A stretch of 64,000 nt of DNA from Roseateles aquatilis (GCF_002205645.1 NZ_NIOF01000014.1:1-64000); one strand, 5' to 3'. Positions 53,887 to 62,885 are shown, counted from the first letter of the stretch. Notes: generated by a model not told the origin, from the letters alone. Made by a program: numbers and translations.

Positions 53887-54958
53887 AGGCGCGGCGCGCG
53901 TCCGCACCAGCGCCCGTCGACTCACCAACCGGCAGGCAGCCCAGCGACTCCAGCGTGCGTTCGACGGCGGCATCCAGCGGCGTGTGCGGCACGCCGCCAT
54001 CGCGGACCAGCTCGGCGGCCAGCCGCGCGCCATCCATGCGCAGCGGCTTGCGCCACAGGTAGCGCATCTCCGCCAGCTCCCGGAACAGCGGCACCACCGG
54101 CGCGCCCAGCCGCACCGCCCACCAGGGGAAACGACCGATGCGCGGTGCGACGCCGGAGCGCGCGCGGACCACGCGCCGGATCGCCTCGGCCATCTGGCGG
54201 CCGTCGGCATCCCAATGGCCGGCGAAGTGGAAACGCGCGAAGGCCGGCAGGCGCTCGCGGCGCTCGATCAGCGCGGCCATCGCCGCGGCGACATCCGGCA
54301 GGTAGGCCCATTGATGGCCGACGCCGTCCCGGCCCGGCTGCTGGATCCGCGTGACCGGCTTGCCGGGCGTCACCAGCCCTTGCGAGAACCAGTTGTTGGC
54401 CGCGTCCGGTCCGAAGAAGTCGCCGGCGCGGAGCACGATCGCGCGGAACTCGCCGCGCTCGGCGCCCTGGCGCAGGCGGCGTTCCATCTCGACGCGGATC
54501 GCGCCCTTGCGCGTCACGGGGCGCTGCGGCGCGTCCTCGCCGGGATGCGGCAGCGCGTCGGGACCGTAGTTGTAGACGGTGCCCGGCAGCACGACGGTGG
54601 CGCCACGCGCCCGGGCCGCGGCGAGGGTGTTGTCCAGCATCGGCAGCACCCACTCGCTCCAGCGCCGATACCCCGGCGGATTGACCGCGTGCACGATCAC
54701 CTCGCAGCCCTGCGCGGCGCGCTGCACGTCCATCGCGTCGAGCGCGTCGCCGCGCAACCAGAGCAGGCCGTCGCGCTGCTCGGACTCACTCGCCAGGCCG
54801 CGCTTGAGCGCCCGCACCGTCCATCCCGCGTCGCGCAGCCGCCGCGCCATTGCACCGCCGATGCCACCGCTCGCGCCCAGCACCAGCGCGATCCGACGCG
54901 CCGACGCCGTCATCGCGCCCAGCAGGCCCACCGCATCCATCGAAGTCATCGCATCCAT
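53879..54958 (-). CDS. NAD(P)-dependent epimerase/dehydratase-like protein
   Basis: This 359-residue extended SDR has the Rossmann motif VLGASGGIGGAMARRL near residue 27. Further on are DAMDVQRAAQGCEVIVHAVNPPGYRRW, GTVYNYGPDALPHPGE with the catalytic Tyr region atypical (YNYG), and VLRAGDFFGPDAANNW. It is related to NAD-dependent epimerases or atypical SDRs; the substrate is unknown. It is divergent from the LysR gene (96-bp gap), which may regulate it. Confidence 0.82.
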   Translation of the reverse strand: MDAMTSMDAVGLLGAMTASARRIALVLGASGGIGGAMARRLRDAGWTVRALKRGLASESEQRDGLLWLRGDALDAMDVQRAAQGCEVIVHAVNPPGYRRWSEWVLPMLDNTLAAARARGATVVLPGTVYNYGPDALPHPGEDAPQRPVTRKGAIRVEMERRLRQGAERGEFRAIVLRAGDFFGPDAANNWFSQGLVTPGKPVTRIQQPGRDGVGHQWAYLPDVAAAMAALIERRERLPAFARFHFAGHWDADGRQMAEAIRRVVRARSGVAPRIGRFPWWAVRLGAPVVPLFRELAEMRYLWRKPLRMDGARLAAELVRDGGVPHTPLDAAVERTLESLGCLPVGESTGAGADARRAFS

Positions 54959-55054
54959 CGCCAGCTCCTGTTCGTTGAAGGAATGGCGTCATTCTGAGAA
55001 CTGCGGGCCTCATTGAAAATTGGCGACTATCGACCTTCGGCTATACATTTTCGT

Positions 55055-55954
55055 ATGACTTCGACGATCGCATGGGAGTGGTACCGGTCCTTTCTGGGCG
55101 TGCTGCGGGAGGGCTCGTTGTCCGGCGCCGCGCGAGCGCTGGACCTGACGCAGCCGACGGTGGGCCGGCATGTGGCCGCGCTGGAGGCGCAGGTGGGTCA
55201 ATCGCTGTTCGTGCGCACGCCCTCGGGGCTGTCGCCGACGGAGGCGGCGCAGGCGCTGCGCCCCTATGCGGAGGCGATGGACAGCACCGCCGCCGCGCTG
55301 GAGCGCACGGCGCGCAGCCATGGCGACGGCGTCCGCGGCGTGGTACGTGTCACCGCCAGCGAGGTGGTCGGGGTGGAGGTCCTGCCGCCGGTGCTGGCCG
55401 AATTGCGCGAGCGGCATCCGGCGCTGATCGTGGAGCTGGTGCTGAGCAACCGCGTGCAGGACCTGCTGCGCCGCGAGGCCGACATCGCGATCCGGATGAC
55501 GTCGCCAAAGCAGGAGCAACTGATCGCGCGGCGCGTCGGCGTGGTCGAGGTCGCCGCTCACGCGCATGAGCGCTATCTGGCGGCGCATGGCATGCCGCGC
55601 TCGATGAAGACGCTGATCGCGGACGGCCACACGCTGATCGGATACGACCAGCCGGCGCCCTACATCCGCGAGCTCGCGCGGCGCTACCCGGTCATGGCGC
55701 GGGAGCGTTTCGCGCTGCGCTCCGACAGCGACCTGGCCCAGCTGGCGCTGATCCGCGCGGGCGCCGGGATCGGCCTGTGCCAGGTGGCGTTGGCCCGGCG
55801 CGATCCGGCGCTGCGGCGCGTGCTGGAGGACGAGCTCAGCATCCCGCTCGAAACCTGGGTCACGATGCACGAGGATCTGCGGGACAGCCCGCGATGCCGG
55901 GTGGTGTTCGAGGCGCTGATTTGCGGTCTCGGGCAACACATCGGACTCGGATAG
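55055..55954 (+). CDS. LysR-family regulator, probably of the divergent epimerase gene
   Basis: This 299-residue regulator has an N-terminal HTH (FLGVLREGSLSGAARALDLTQPTVGRHVAALEAQ) and a substrate domain from about residue 90. The ATG at 55055 gives MTSTIAWEWYRSFLGVL, the usual LysR start. The gene is divergent from the epimerase at 53879-54958, the classical arrangement of a LysR regulator and its target. Inducer unknown. Confidence 0.9.
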   Translation: MTSTIAWEWYRSFLGVLREGSLSGAARALDLTQPTVGRHVAALEAQVGQSLFVRTPSGLSPTEAAQALRPYAEAMDSTAAALERTARSHGDGVRGVVRVTASEVVGVEVLPPVLAELRERHPALIVELVLSNRVQDLLRREADIAIRMTSPKQEQLIARRVGVVEVAAHAHERYLAAHGMPRSMKTLIADGHTLIGYDQPAPYIRELARRYPVMARERFALRSDSDLAQLALIRAGAGIGLCQVALARRDPALRRVLEDELSIPLETWVTMHEDLRDSPRCRVVFEALICGLGQHIGLG

Positions 55955-56076
55955 AGGCCTCTCTTCGAGCATGCACGGGTCTCCGCCATCGACGACATTC
56001 AGGGGGTACTGGCACGCCGTCCTCAGCAGTTCCAGGTCGTTGGTCATTGCATTCGGCAGGGCTAAGCTCCACGCCC

Positions 56077-56967
56077 ATGGCCTACGACATCGTCTCGATT
56101 CCCGAGGACGCCCGAGAAGACACCGAACCACTCGGCAGCAAGCCCAAGTTCTGGGTGACGCTCGGCGGGGAGCGCTGGCTGTTCAAGGAGGCGCGTGAGA
56201 ACACGGGTGAGGATTGGTCGGAGAAGGTGGCCGCCGAACTCGCTCACGCCCTCGGCATTCCCGCCGCCAGAGTAGAGCTGGCGGACTACTGCGGGCGCCG
56301 TGGCTGCATCTCGCGCAGCTTCATGAATCCCGACGCGGGCGAAGAACTGGTGCACGGCAACGAAGTCCTCGCCTTCCATGTCACGGGCTATGACCGCACG
56401 AAGACATTCAATCAAGCGGATCACACATTGGACAACGTCGTCTCGGCGATGCATGCGCTGTTCCGCGAAACCCGCTTGGTGGGTCCCATGCTGACGACCC
56501 TCGCCGGCTATCTGGTGCTCGATGCGTTGATCGGCAACACCGATCGACATCACGAGAACTGGGGCTTGCTGATCCGCGCCGACCGGGCGGCAAACCGCTT
56601 TGCGGTGGGTGTCGCGCCAAGCTACGACCATGCCTCCTCGCTGGGTCGAGAACTGCTGGATCCCAGGCGGGCGGATCTGCTGCGGAACGCTCAGATCTCG
56701 CGCTACATCGAAAAGGGCAAGGGCGGCATCTTCCACGTGTCCTCCGACGTCCGAGGCGCCAATCCCCTCCGCCTGGTGGAGACGGCAGCCGTCGCATATC
56801 CTCACTACTTTCGTTCGGCGCTCATGTCTGTCACCGGACTGAGCGAGGAAACGATCAGCGGCATCGTGCATGCCCTGCCTGAAGCGCGCGCGACGACCAT
56901 GGCAAAACGCTTCGCGCTCGCCATGATCCTCCGCGCCCAACAATCCATGAACGAGATCCCCCGATGA
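56077..56967 (+). CDS. HipA-like Ser/Thr kinase core lacking N-subdomain 1
   Basis: This 296-residue kinase has a Gly-rich loop LGSKPKFW (residues about 19-26) corresponding to HipA's GAQEKTAL. LFKEA carries the ATP Lys. Catalytic DALIGNTDRHHENWG holds the HipA Asp and Asn, and the metal site is APSYDHASSLG. All expected kinase residues appear intact. The roughly 100-residue N-subdomain 1 of HipA is missing, as in HipT of HipBST. It overlaps the next gene by 4 bp. A visible shift to A/T-richer codons suggests transfer. Possible toxin or signalling kinase. Confidence 0.8.
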   Translation: MAYDIVSIPEDAREDTEPLGSKPKFWVTLGGERWLFKEARENTGEDWSEKVAAELAHALGIPAARVELADYCGRRGCISRSFMNPDAGEELVHGNEVLAFHVTGYDRTKTFNQADHTLDNVVSAMHALFRETRLVGPMLTTLAGYLVLDALIGNTDRHHENWGLLIRADRAANRFAVGVAPSYDHASSLGRELLDPRRADLLRNAQISRYIEKGKGGIFHVSSDVRGANPLRLVETAAVAYPHYFRSALMSVTGLSEETISGIVHALPEARATTMAKRFALAMILRAQQSMNEIPR

Positions 56968-57701
56968 ACACGCTCTTCCTCGCATGGCAGACACCACGCC
57001 CAACCCGGGCATGGTTCCCCATCGGCCGCCTCGACGCGGAAGACCACCATTTCGTCTTTCGCTATACGGGAGGGGCGATCAAGGCTCAAGAGGAAGCGGG
57101 GTTCAGCGCGCTCATTGCATTCCCAGACCTGAATCGCCGCTACGAGGCCGACGAGCTATTCCCCCTCTTCAAGAATCGAATCCTCGACCCCAATCGCAAG
57201 GACTTCGCCGAGTACCTGGGGTGGCTCGACATGGATCCGCTAAGAGCCGATCCGGTCGAGATCCTGGGTCTCACCGGCGGGGAACGGGAGACGGACAGCC
57301 TCGAAGTCTTTCCCAAGCTCGAGAAACGGGCTGACGGATCGATCTGCAGCCGATTCTTTCTGCATGGCTTGCGCCACGTATCGTCGGAGGCACAGATCCG
57401 CGCCAAACGACTGATGCCAGGCGAGAAGCTGCAGGTGGCGATCGAAGTCAACAACCCAGCGACCGGTTTCGCGATCCAACTGCAAACATCCGATGGGCAT
57501 TTGATTGGCTGGGCGCCTCGCTACCTCATTGAAGACTTGCGTCAGGGTTTGATCGAACCTTCGGCAATCACCGCCGAGGTACGCAGGATCAATGAACTCG
57601 GCGCCCCCTTCGCTCGCCGCGTGCTGATCGAACTACGCTGCGGCCTACCGGCGTCCTTTCAACCGATGACGTCAAGCGACTACACCGTGCTCACGCCGTA
57701 G
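56964..57701 (+). CDS. HipS/HipA-N-like domain fused to a HIRAN-like domain
   Basis: This 245-residue protein appears to have two parts. Residues about 25-115 (HFVFRYTGGAIKAQEEAGFSA, FPDLNRRYEADELFPLFKNRI, then EYLGWLD and DPVEILGLTGGERETDSLEVFP) follow the order of elements in HipA N-subdomain 1, the part that stands alone as HipS in HipBST. Residues about 130-200 (FFLHGLRHVSSEAQIRAKRLMPGEKLQVAIEV and LIGWAPRYLIEDL) resemble a HIRAN domain. The ATG overlaps the kinase stop. It could be the kinase's inhibitor or substrate adaptor. Both domain calls are by eye. Confidence 0.7.
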   Translation: MNTLFLAWQTPRPTRAWFPIGRLDAEDHHFVFRYTGGAIKAQEEAGFSALIAFPDLNRRYEADELFPLFKNRILDPNRKDFAEYLGWLDMDPLRADPVEILGLTGGERETDSLEVFPKLEKRADGSICSRFFLHGLRHVSSEAQIRAKRLMPGEKLQVAIEVNNPATGFAIQLQTSDGHLIGWAPRYLIEDLRQGLIEPSAITAEVRRINELGAPFARRVLIELRCGLPASFQPMTSSDYTVLTP

Positions 57702-57736
57702 TCGGTCGAGGCCTGGTGCTTGAAGCGACGATTGGA

Positions 57737-57759
57737 GGCGGGGCGTTCAACGCCCCGCC
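57737..57759. terminator. Hairpin between the HIRAN gene and the convergent hydrolase
   Basis: GGCGGGGCGTT (57737-57747) and AACGCCCCGCC (57749-57759) form a strong inverted repeat. It lies 35 bp after the HIRAN gene stop and just beyond the metallo-beta-lactamase gene stop on the other strand. No T-tract is present, so it is probably a bidirectional stabilising hairpin or weak terminator. Confidence 0.65.
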
Positions 57760-57766
57760 CTGCCGG

Positions 57767-58759
57767 TCAGGGCTTGATGCTGTAGTTCACCGGCACCCAG
57801 CGATAGCCCTTGCCGTCCTGCGCCACGTGGCCGATGCCCGGGAAGGACACATGCGCGATGGCGACCCAGTAGCCGTTCTTCGCGGCGTCCGCGTAGGCCT
57901 GGCGACGCTGCGGCATCGCGGCCTTCGAGTCCGAGTCGAAGTTGATCGTCACCGTCGGGTCCGGGAACTGCACCGCCGCGACGTGCATCAGGTCGCCCCA
58001 CACCGCCAGCTTCTGGCCCTGGCTCTCGACCAGGTAGACCGTGTGGCCCGGCGTGTGGCCGTAGGCCGCATGGGTGCGGATGCCGGGGACCAGCTCGGTC
58101 TCGCCGCTGAACGGCTTCAGGCGGCCGGCGTCCTTGTAGGGCTTCAGCGATGCGATCGCCGCGCCGAAGAAGTCCTTGTGGCCCGGCGCTTCCTTGACCG
58201 CGTTGTCGGCGTTGAGCCAGAAATCGGCGTCACGCTGGTCCAGCCGCACCACCGCGTTCGGAAACACCGCCTGGCCGTCCTTCGTCAGGCCCGCGACGTG
58301 GTCGGGATGCAGGTGGGTGATGTAGACCTCGTCGACCTGCTCGGGCTGGTAGCCCGCGGCTTTCAGGTTGGCCAGCAGCTTGCCGGTGGTGGGACCGAAG
58401 GCGCCGTTGGCCCCCGTGTCGATCAGCACCAGCTTGGTGCCGGTGTTGATGAGGTAGGCGTTGATCGAGGTCTCGACCGGCGGCTTCAGATACGACTTCT
58501 GCAGCGCCTTCACCACCGTGCCCGGCTTGGCCTTGTCCATCAGCTGATCGACGGGCAGGTCGATGGTGCCGTCGCTGAGCGCGGTGATTTCGAAGTCCCC
58601 CAGCATCATCCGGTAGTAGCCCGGCGCCTGCGTCTTCACCTGCGGCGCGGCCGCGTGCGCGCCGACGGCGCCCAGAGAAAGCGCGATTCCGGCGGCGGTG
58701 GCGAGGGCGGCAAGGCGTCCACGGAATTGTCCGCGGATAGGTGCGTGGTCACGGGTCAT
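57767..58759 (-). CDS. Exported metallo-beta-lactamase-fold hydrolase
   Basis: This 330-residue protein has a signal peptide (LAALATAAGIALSLGAVGAHA) and an MBL domain with the zinc motif THLHPDH (about residue 140), LVLIDTGANGAFGP, GHTPGHTVYLVES and WGDLMHVAAVQFPDP. It resembles secreted quorum-quenching lactonase-like or alkylsulfatase-like MBL proteins, but the substrate is not clear. The ATG at 58759 gives MTRDHAPIRGQFRGRL. The 357-bp gap upstream is shared with the liv operon. Confidence 0.85.
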   Translation of the reverse strand: MTRDHAPIRGQFRGRLAALATAAGIALSLGAVGAHAAAPQVKTQAPGYYRMMLGDFEITALSDGTIDLPVDQLMDKAKPGTVVKALQKSYLKPPVETSINAYLINTGTKLVLIDTGANGAFGPTTGKLLANLKAAGYQPEQVDEVYITHLHPDHVAGLTKDGQAVFPNAVVRLDQRDADFWLNADNAVKEAPGHKDFFGAAIASLKPYKDAGRLKPFSGETELVPGIRTHAAYGHTPGHTVYLVESQGQKLAVWGDLMHVAAVQFPDPTVTINFDSDSKAAMPQRRQAYADAAKNGYWVAIAHVSFPGIGHVAQDGKGYRWVPVNYSIKP

Positions 58760-59116
58760 GGCGAGCTCCTGTTGCATGGGAAGACCGGCCCCTGGACCGG
58801 CAGCCGCGCAGCATAGCCACCAGCGCGCGGACGTGCCCTTCCCGAATGGCAGAAGCACCGTTCTCCCACAGGAGATTCCGGTGACACACGACGGTCGGAA
58901 CAGGGTCTGTGGCAAGCGCTTTCGACGGTGCTGTCAGTCTCATGCAAGACGGTTGCGGCGTAGTTGATGCAGGCTGTCAGCCCCCCTCGAAATCACCAAG
59001 GGTTAGCCCTTGCGCAATGCTGCGTAAAGGGTTTTACGCTGTGTGGGGCGGCGCTGATCGCCCTAAATTCCCCCCTCCACTACCGAGGCTCCGACAACGG
59101 CGCCCACATTGCGCCG
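58760..59116. other. Shared upstream region of the hydrolase gene and the liv operon
   Basis: These 357 bases carry no supported gene. Two dyads near the liv side are visible: AAGGG (58998-59002) / CCCTT (59007-59011) and GCGTAAA (59022-59028) / TTTACGC (59033-59039). They may be regulator-binding sites for the liv operon. I found no clear -35/-10 pair or sigma-54 promoter. Confidence 0.5.
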
Positions 59117-59887
59117 ATGAGCAACCTCATCCTGGAGACACGCAAGCTGACGAAGGAGTTCAAGGGCTTCACCGCCGTGGACGCCGTCGACCTGCAGGTG
59201 CAGCGCGGACACATCCACGCGTTGATCGGCCCCAATGGCGCCGGCAAGACCACCTGCTTCAACCTGCTGACGAAGTTCCTCACGCCGACGCGTGGACAGA
59301 TCCTCTTCAACGGCATCGACATCACCGGCGAGAAACCCGCGCAGATCGCGCGCCGCGGCGTGATCCGCTCGTTCCAGATCTCGGCGGTGTTCCCGCACCT
59401 GACGGTGCTGGAGAACGTCCGCATCGGCCTGCAACGCTTCACCGGCACCAGCTATCACTTCTGGAAGGGCCTGGGCGGCCTGCACCGGCTCGACGGCCGC
59501 GCGCTGGAGCTGCTGGAGCTGGTCGACCTGCGCGACATGGCCGACGCCCGCGCCGCCGACCTGCCCTACGGCCGCAAGCGCGCGCTGGAGATCGCCACCA
59601 CGATGGCCATGGAGCCGGAGCTGATGCTGCTGGACGAGCCGACGCAAGGCATGGGCCACGAGGACGTGGACCGCGTCACCGCGCTGATCAAGCGTGTCGC
59701 CCAGGGCCGCACGGTGCTGATGGTGGAACACAACATGAAGGTCATCAGCAGCATCGCCGACCGCATCACCGTGCTCGCGCGCGGCGCGGTGCTGGCCGAG
59801 GGCGACTACGCGACCGTGTCGCGCCACCCCCGCGTGCTGGAGGCCTACATGGGCAGCGAAGCCGCGGAACTGCAGGGGGCGCACTGA
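59117..59887 (+). CDS. livG: Branched-chain amino acid-type ABC transporter ATPase LivG
   Basis: This 256-residue ATPase has Walker A GPNGAGKTTCFNLLTKF, a signature-like LPYGRKRALEIATTMAMEPELMLLDEPTQGM with Walker B, and EHNMKVISSIADRITVL. YGRKRALE replaces the usual LSGGQ, as is common in LivG subgroups. The ATG at 59117 starts MSNLILETRKLTKEF. Its stop overlaps the livF ATG. Confidence 0.93.
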   Translation: MSNLILETRKLTKEFKGFTAVDAVDLQVQRGHIHALIGPNGAGKTTCFNLLTKFLTPTRGQILFNGIDITGEKPAQIARRGVIRSFQISAVFPHLTVLENVRIGLQRFTGTSYHFWKGLGGLHRLDGRALELLELVDLRDMADARAADLPYGRKRALEIATTMAMEPELMLLDEPTQGMGHEDVDRVTALIKRVAQGRTVLMVEHNMKVISSIADRITVLARGAVLAEGDYATVSRHPRVLEAYMGSEAAELQGAH

Positions 59888-60600
59888 TGGCCGGCTACGC
59901 GCTAGAGATCAAGGGACTGCAAGCCTGGTACGGCGAGAGCCACATCCTGCACGGCATCGACCTGGCCGTGCCGCAGGGTCAGGTGTTGACCCTGCTGGGC
60001 CGCAACGGCGCCGGCCGCACCACGACGCTGCGCGCGATCATGGGCCTGACGGACCGCCGCAGCGGGTCGATCAAGGTGCACGGGCAGGAGTCGGTCCGCC
60101 TGCCCACGCATCGCATCGCGCGGCTCGGGCTGGGCTACTGCCCGGAGGAGCGCGGCATCTTCGCCTCCCTGAGCACCGAGGAGAACCTGCGCCTGCCGCC
60201 CGCGCTCAAGGGCGGCCGCGGCAAGGTCATGTCCGAGGACGAGATCTACGCGATGTTCCCCAACCTCTCGGAGCGCCGCCACAGCCCGGGCACGCGGCTC
60301 TCGGGCGGCGAGCAGCAGATGCTGGCGGTGGCCCGCATCCTGCGCACCGGCGCCGACATCCTGCTGCTGGACGAGATCTCCGAGGGCCTGGCGCCCGTCA
60401 TCGTCCAGGCCCTGGCCCGCATGATCACCGCGCTGAAGGCGCAAGGCTTCACCATCGTGATGGTGGAGCAGAACTTCCGATTCGCCGCGCCGCTGGCGGA
60501 CCACTTCGTCGTCATGGAGCACGGCCAGGTGGTCGAGTCCTTCACGGCCGCGCAGCTGGACGGCAAGCGCGCGCTGCTCGACGAGCTCTTGAGCGTTTGA
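59887..60600 (+). CDS. livF: Branched-chain amino acid-type ABC transporter ATPase LivF
   Basis: This 237-residue ATPase has Walker A GRNGAGRTT, in which Arg44 replaces the usual Lys. The signature is LSGGEQQMLAVARIL and Walker B ILLLDEISEGLAP, with MVEQNFRFAAPLADH at the end. The Arg substitution is directly encoded by CGC at 60016-60018. I recall the same substitution in other betaproteobacterial LivF proteins, so it may be tolerated. ATPase activity may rest on the LivG site. Confidence 0.92.
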   Translation: MAGYALEIKGLQAWYGESHILHGIDLAVPQGQVLTLLGRNGAGRTTTLRAIMGLTDRRSGSIKVHGQESVRLPTHRIARLGLGYCPEERGIFASLSTEENLRLPPALKGGRGKVMSEDEIYAMFPNLSERRHSPGTRLSGGEQQMLAVARILRTGADILLLDEISEGLAPVIVQALARMITALKAQGFTIVMVEQNFRFAAPLADHFVVMEHGQVVESFTAAQLDGKRALLDELLSV

Positions 60601-60668
60601 GTCTGAAACCCCCGGCCTGCATGGGCCCCCGAGAGGCCGGTGAGGCCCGTCATAAAAGGAGACAAGCG

Positions 60669-61877
60669 ATGAAGACGTCCTTCGAGAAAATTGCCCTGGC
60701 CTCGGTGCTGGCCTGCGGCGGCCTGGCCGCGCAGGCGCAGGTGAGCGGCGACGTGATCAAGATCGGGATCATCACCGACATGTCCAGCGTCTACGCCGAC
60801 ATCGACGGCGCCGGCGGCGTGGAGGCCATCAAGATGGCCATCGCCGACATGAAGGGCCAGGCGGCGGGCAAGAAGATCGAGCTGGTCTTCGCCGACCACC
60901 AGAACAAGGCCGACGTGGCCGCGTCCAAGGCGCGCGAGTGGTTCGACACGCAAGGGCTGGACCTGCTGATCGGCGGCACCAACTCCGGCACCAGCCTGGC
61001 GATGGCCAAGGTGGCGGCGGAGAAGAAGAAGCCCTTCATCTCCATCGGCGCCGGCACCTCGCGCCTGACCAACGAGGACTGCACGCCCTACACCATCCAC
61101 TACGCCTACGACACGGTGGCCCTGGCCAACGGCACCGGCGCGGCGGTGACCAAGGCGGGCGGCAAGACCTGGTTCTTCCTGACCGCGGACTACGCCTTCG
61201 GCACCTCGCTGCAGGCCGACACGTCGGCGGTGGTGACCAAGGCGGGCGGGCAGGTGCTGGGCTCGGTCAAGCATCCGCTGAACGCGAGCGATTTCTCCTC
61301 CTTCCTGCTGCAGGCGCAGAGCTCCAAGGCGCAGATCCTGGGCCTGGCCAACGCCGGCGGCGACACCATCAACGCGGTCAAGGCGGCCAACGAGTTCGGC
61401 ATCACCAAGACGATGAAGCTGGCCGGCCTGCTGATGTTCATCAACGACGTGCATTCGCTGGGTCTCAAGACCACCGAGGGCATGTACCTGACCGACAGCT
61501 GGTACTGGAACCAGAGCCCCGAGGCGCGCGCCTGGAGCCGCCGCTTCTTCGAGAAGATGAAGCGCATGCCGTCGTCGCTGCAGGCGGCGGACTATTCGGC
61601 GGTGACGCATTACCTGAAGGCGGTCGAGGCGATCAAGAGCGACGACGGCGACAAGGTGATGGCGCAGATGAAGGCCACGCCGGTCAACGACTTCTACACC
61701 AAGGCCACGATCCGCAAGGAAGACGGCCGCGCGGTGCACGACATGTTCCTGCTGCAGGTCAAGTCGCAGAAGGAGTCCACCGAGCCGTGGGACTACTTCA
61801 AGGTCGTGACCCGCATCCCCGGCGAGGAGGCGTTCACGAAGCTGGCCGACTCCAAGTGCCCCCTGGTGAAGAAGTGA
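60669..61877 (+). CDS. livK: Branched-chain amino acid-type binding protein LivK
   Basis: This 402-residue periplasmic protein has a signal peptide (IALASVLACGGLAAQA) and the Leu/Ile/Val-binding fold: VIKIGIITDMSSVYADIDGAGGVEAIKMAI, DLLIGGTNSGTSLAMAKVA and TWFFLTADYAFGTSLQ. The ligand may be a branched-chain amino acid, an amide or an aromatic acid. AGGAGACAAGCG precedes the ATG at 60669. It lies between the ATPase and permease genes, 68 bp after livF. Confidence 0.92.
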   Translation: MKTSFEKIALASVLACGGLAAQAQVSGDVIKIGIITDMSSVYADIDGAGGVEAIKMAIADMKGQAAGKKIELVFADHQNKADVAASKAREWFDTQGLDLLIGGTNSGTSLAMAKVAAEKKKPFISIGAGTSRLTNEDCTPYTIHYAYDTVALANGTGAAVTKAGGKTWFFLTADYAFGTSLQADTSAVVTKAGGQVLGSVKHPLNASDFSSFLLQAQSSKAQILGLANAGGDTINAVKAANEFGITKTMKLAGLLMFINDVHSLGLKTTEGMYLTDSWYWNQSPEARAWSRRFFEKMKRMPSSLQAADYSAVTHYLKAVEAIKSDDGDKVMAQMKATPVNDFYTKATIRKEDGRAVHDMFLLQVKSQKESTEPWDYFKVVTRIPGEEAFTKLADSKCPLVKK

Positions 61878-61883
61878 CCTGAC

Positions 61884-61922
61884 GCGGTCCGGGCCGGCGT
61901 CCTAGCGCCGGCCCCGGACCGC
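61884..61922 (+). terminator. GC-rich hairpin between livK and livH
   Basis: GCGGTCCGGGCCGGCG (61884-61899) pairs with the 17-nt arm at 61906-61922 around a short loop, with one bulged base. No T-tract follows. Its position after the binding-protein gene suggests a processing or partial-termination element that lets livK be expressed above the permeases. Confidence 0.7.
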
Positions 61923-61997
61923 CGATGGTCGGTCGCGGATCTCGCGACCTTTCGCGCCGACTCCCTGGCCGCCGCGCCCAGACCCGAGCCAAGACTC

Positions 61998-62885
61998 ATG
62001 AGCGATTTCTTTGGAGTGCCCCTTCCAGCCCTGCTGGGCCAGCTGCTGCTGGGCCTGGTGAACGGCTCGTTCTACGCGATGCTGTCGCTGGGGCTGGCCG
62101 TCATCTTCGGCATGCTCAACATCATCAACTTCGCGCACGGCGCGCTGTACATGATGGGCGCGTTCCTGGCGTGGATGGGGCTGGAGTACCTGGGCATCAA
62201 CTACTGGGCGATGCTGCTGCTGGCGCCGCTGATCGTGGGCGCCTTCGGCCTGCTGATCGAGCGGCTGCTGCTGCAGTGGCTCTACAAGCTGGACCACCTC
62301 TACGGGCTGCTGCTGACCTTCGGCATCACGCTGGTGATCGAGGGCGTGTTCCGCTCCTTCTACGGCGTCGGCGGCCAGCCCTACCAGGTGCCGGACGCGC
62401 TGTCGGGCGCGACGAACCTGGGCTTCATGATCCTGCCCAACTACCGCGCGTGGGTGGTGGTGGCGTCGCTGGTGGTGTGCCTGGGCGTGTGGGTGGTGAT
62501 CGAGAAAACCTCGCTGGGCGCGACGCTGCGCGCCGGCACCGAGAACCCGCGGCTGGTGCAGGCCTTCGGCGTGAACGTGCCACGGCTGGTGTCGCTGACC
62601 TACGCCGGCGGCGTGGCGCTGGCGGCCTTCGCAGGCGTGCTGGCGGCGCCGATCCTTCAGGTGAATTCGCTGATGGGCTCCAACCTGATCATCACCGTCT
62701 TCGCGGTGGTGGTGATCGGCGGCATGGGCTCCATCCTGGGCTCGATCCTGACCGGCCTGGGGCTGGGTCTGGTGGAGGGCCTGACCAAGGTCTTCTATCC
62801 CGAGGCCTCCAACACCGTGGTGTTCGTCATCATGGCCCTGGTGCTGCTGGTGCGTCCCGCCGGCCTGTTCGGCAAAGAGAAATGA
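61998..62885 (+). CDS. livH: Branched-chain amino acid-type ABC permease LivH
   Basis: This 295-residue inner-membrane permease has eight helices and the family segments GLVNGSFYAMLSLGLAVIFGMLNIINFAHGALYMMGAF, LRAGTENPRLVQAFGVNV (EAA-like loop for the ATPase) and VVVIGGMGSILGSILTGLGLG. It begins 120 bp after livK, beyond the hairpin, and its stop overlaps livM by 4 bp. Confidence 0.93.
   Translation: MSDFFGVPLPALLGQLLLGLVNGSFYAMLSLGLAVIFGMLNIINFAHGALYMMGAFLAWMGLEYLGINYWAMLLLAPLIVGAFGLLIERLLLQWLYKLDHLYGLLLTFGITLVIEGVFRSFYGVGGQPYQVPDALSGATNLGFMILPNYRAWVVVASLVVCLGVWVVIEKTSLGATLRAGTENPRLVQAFGVNVPRLVSLTYAGGVALAAFAGVLAAPILQVNSLMGSNLIITVFAVVVIGGMGSILGSILTGLGLGLVEGLTKVFYPEASNTVVFVIMALVLLVRPAGLFGKEK

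Noticed and set aside
58908..58925. Sigma-54 promoter (TGGCAAGCGCTTTCGA) upstream of the liv operon
   Set aside because: The -24 element is partial and the -12 GC is missing.
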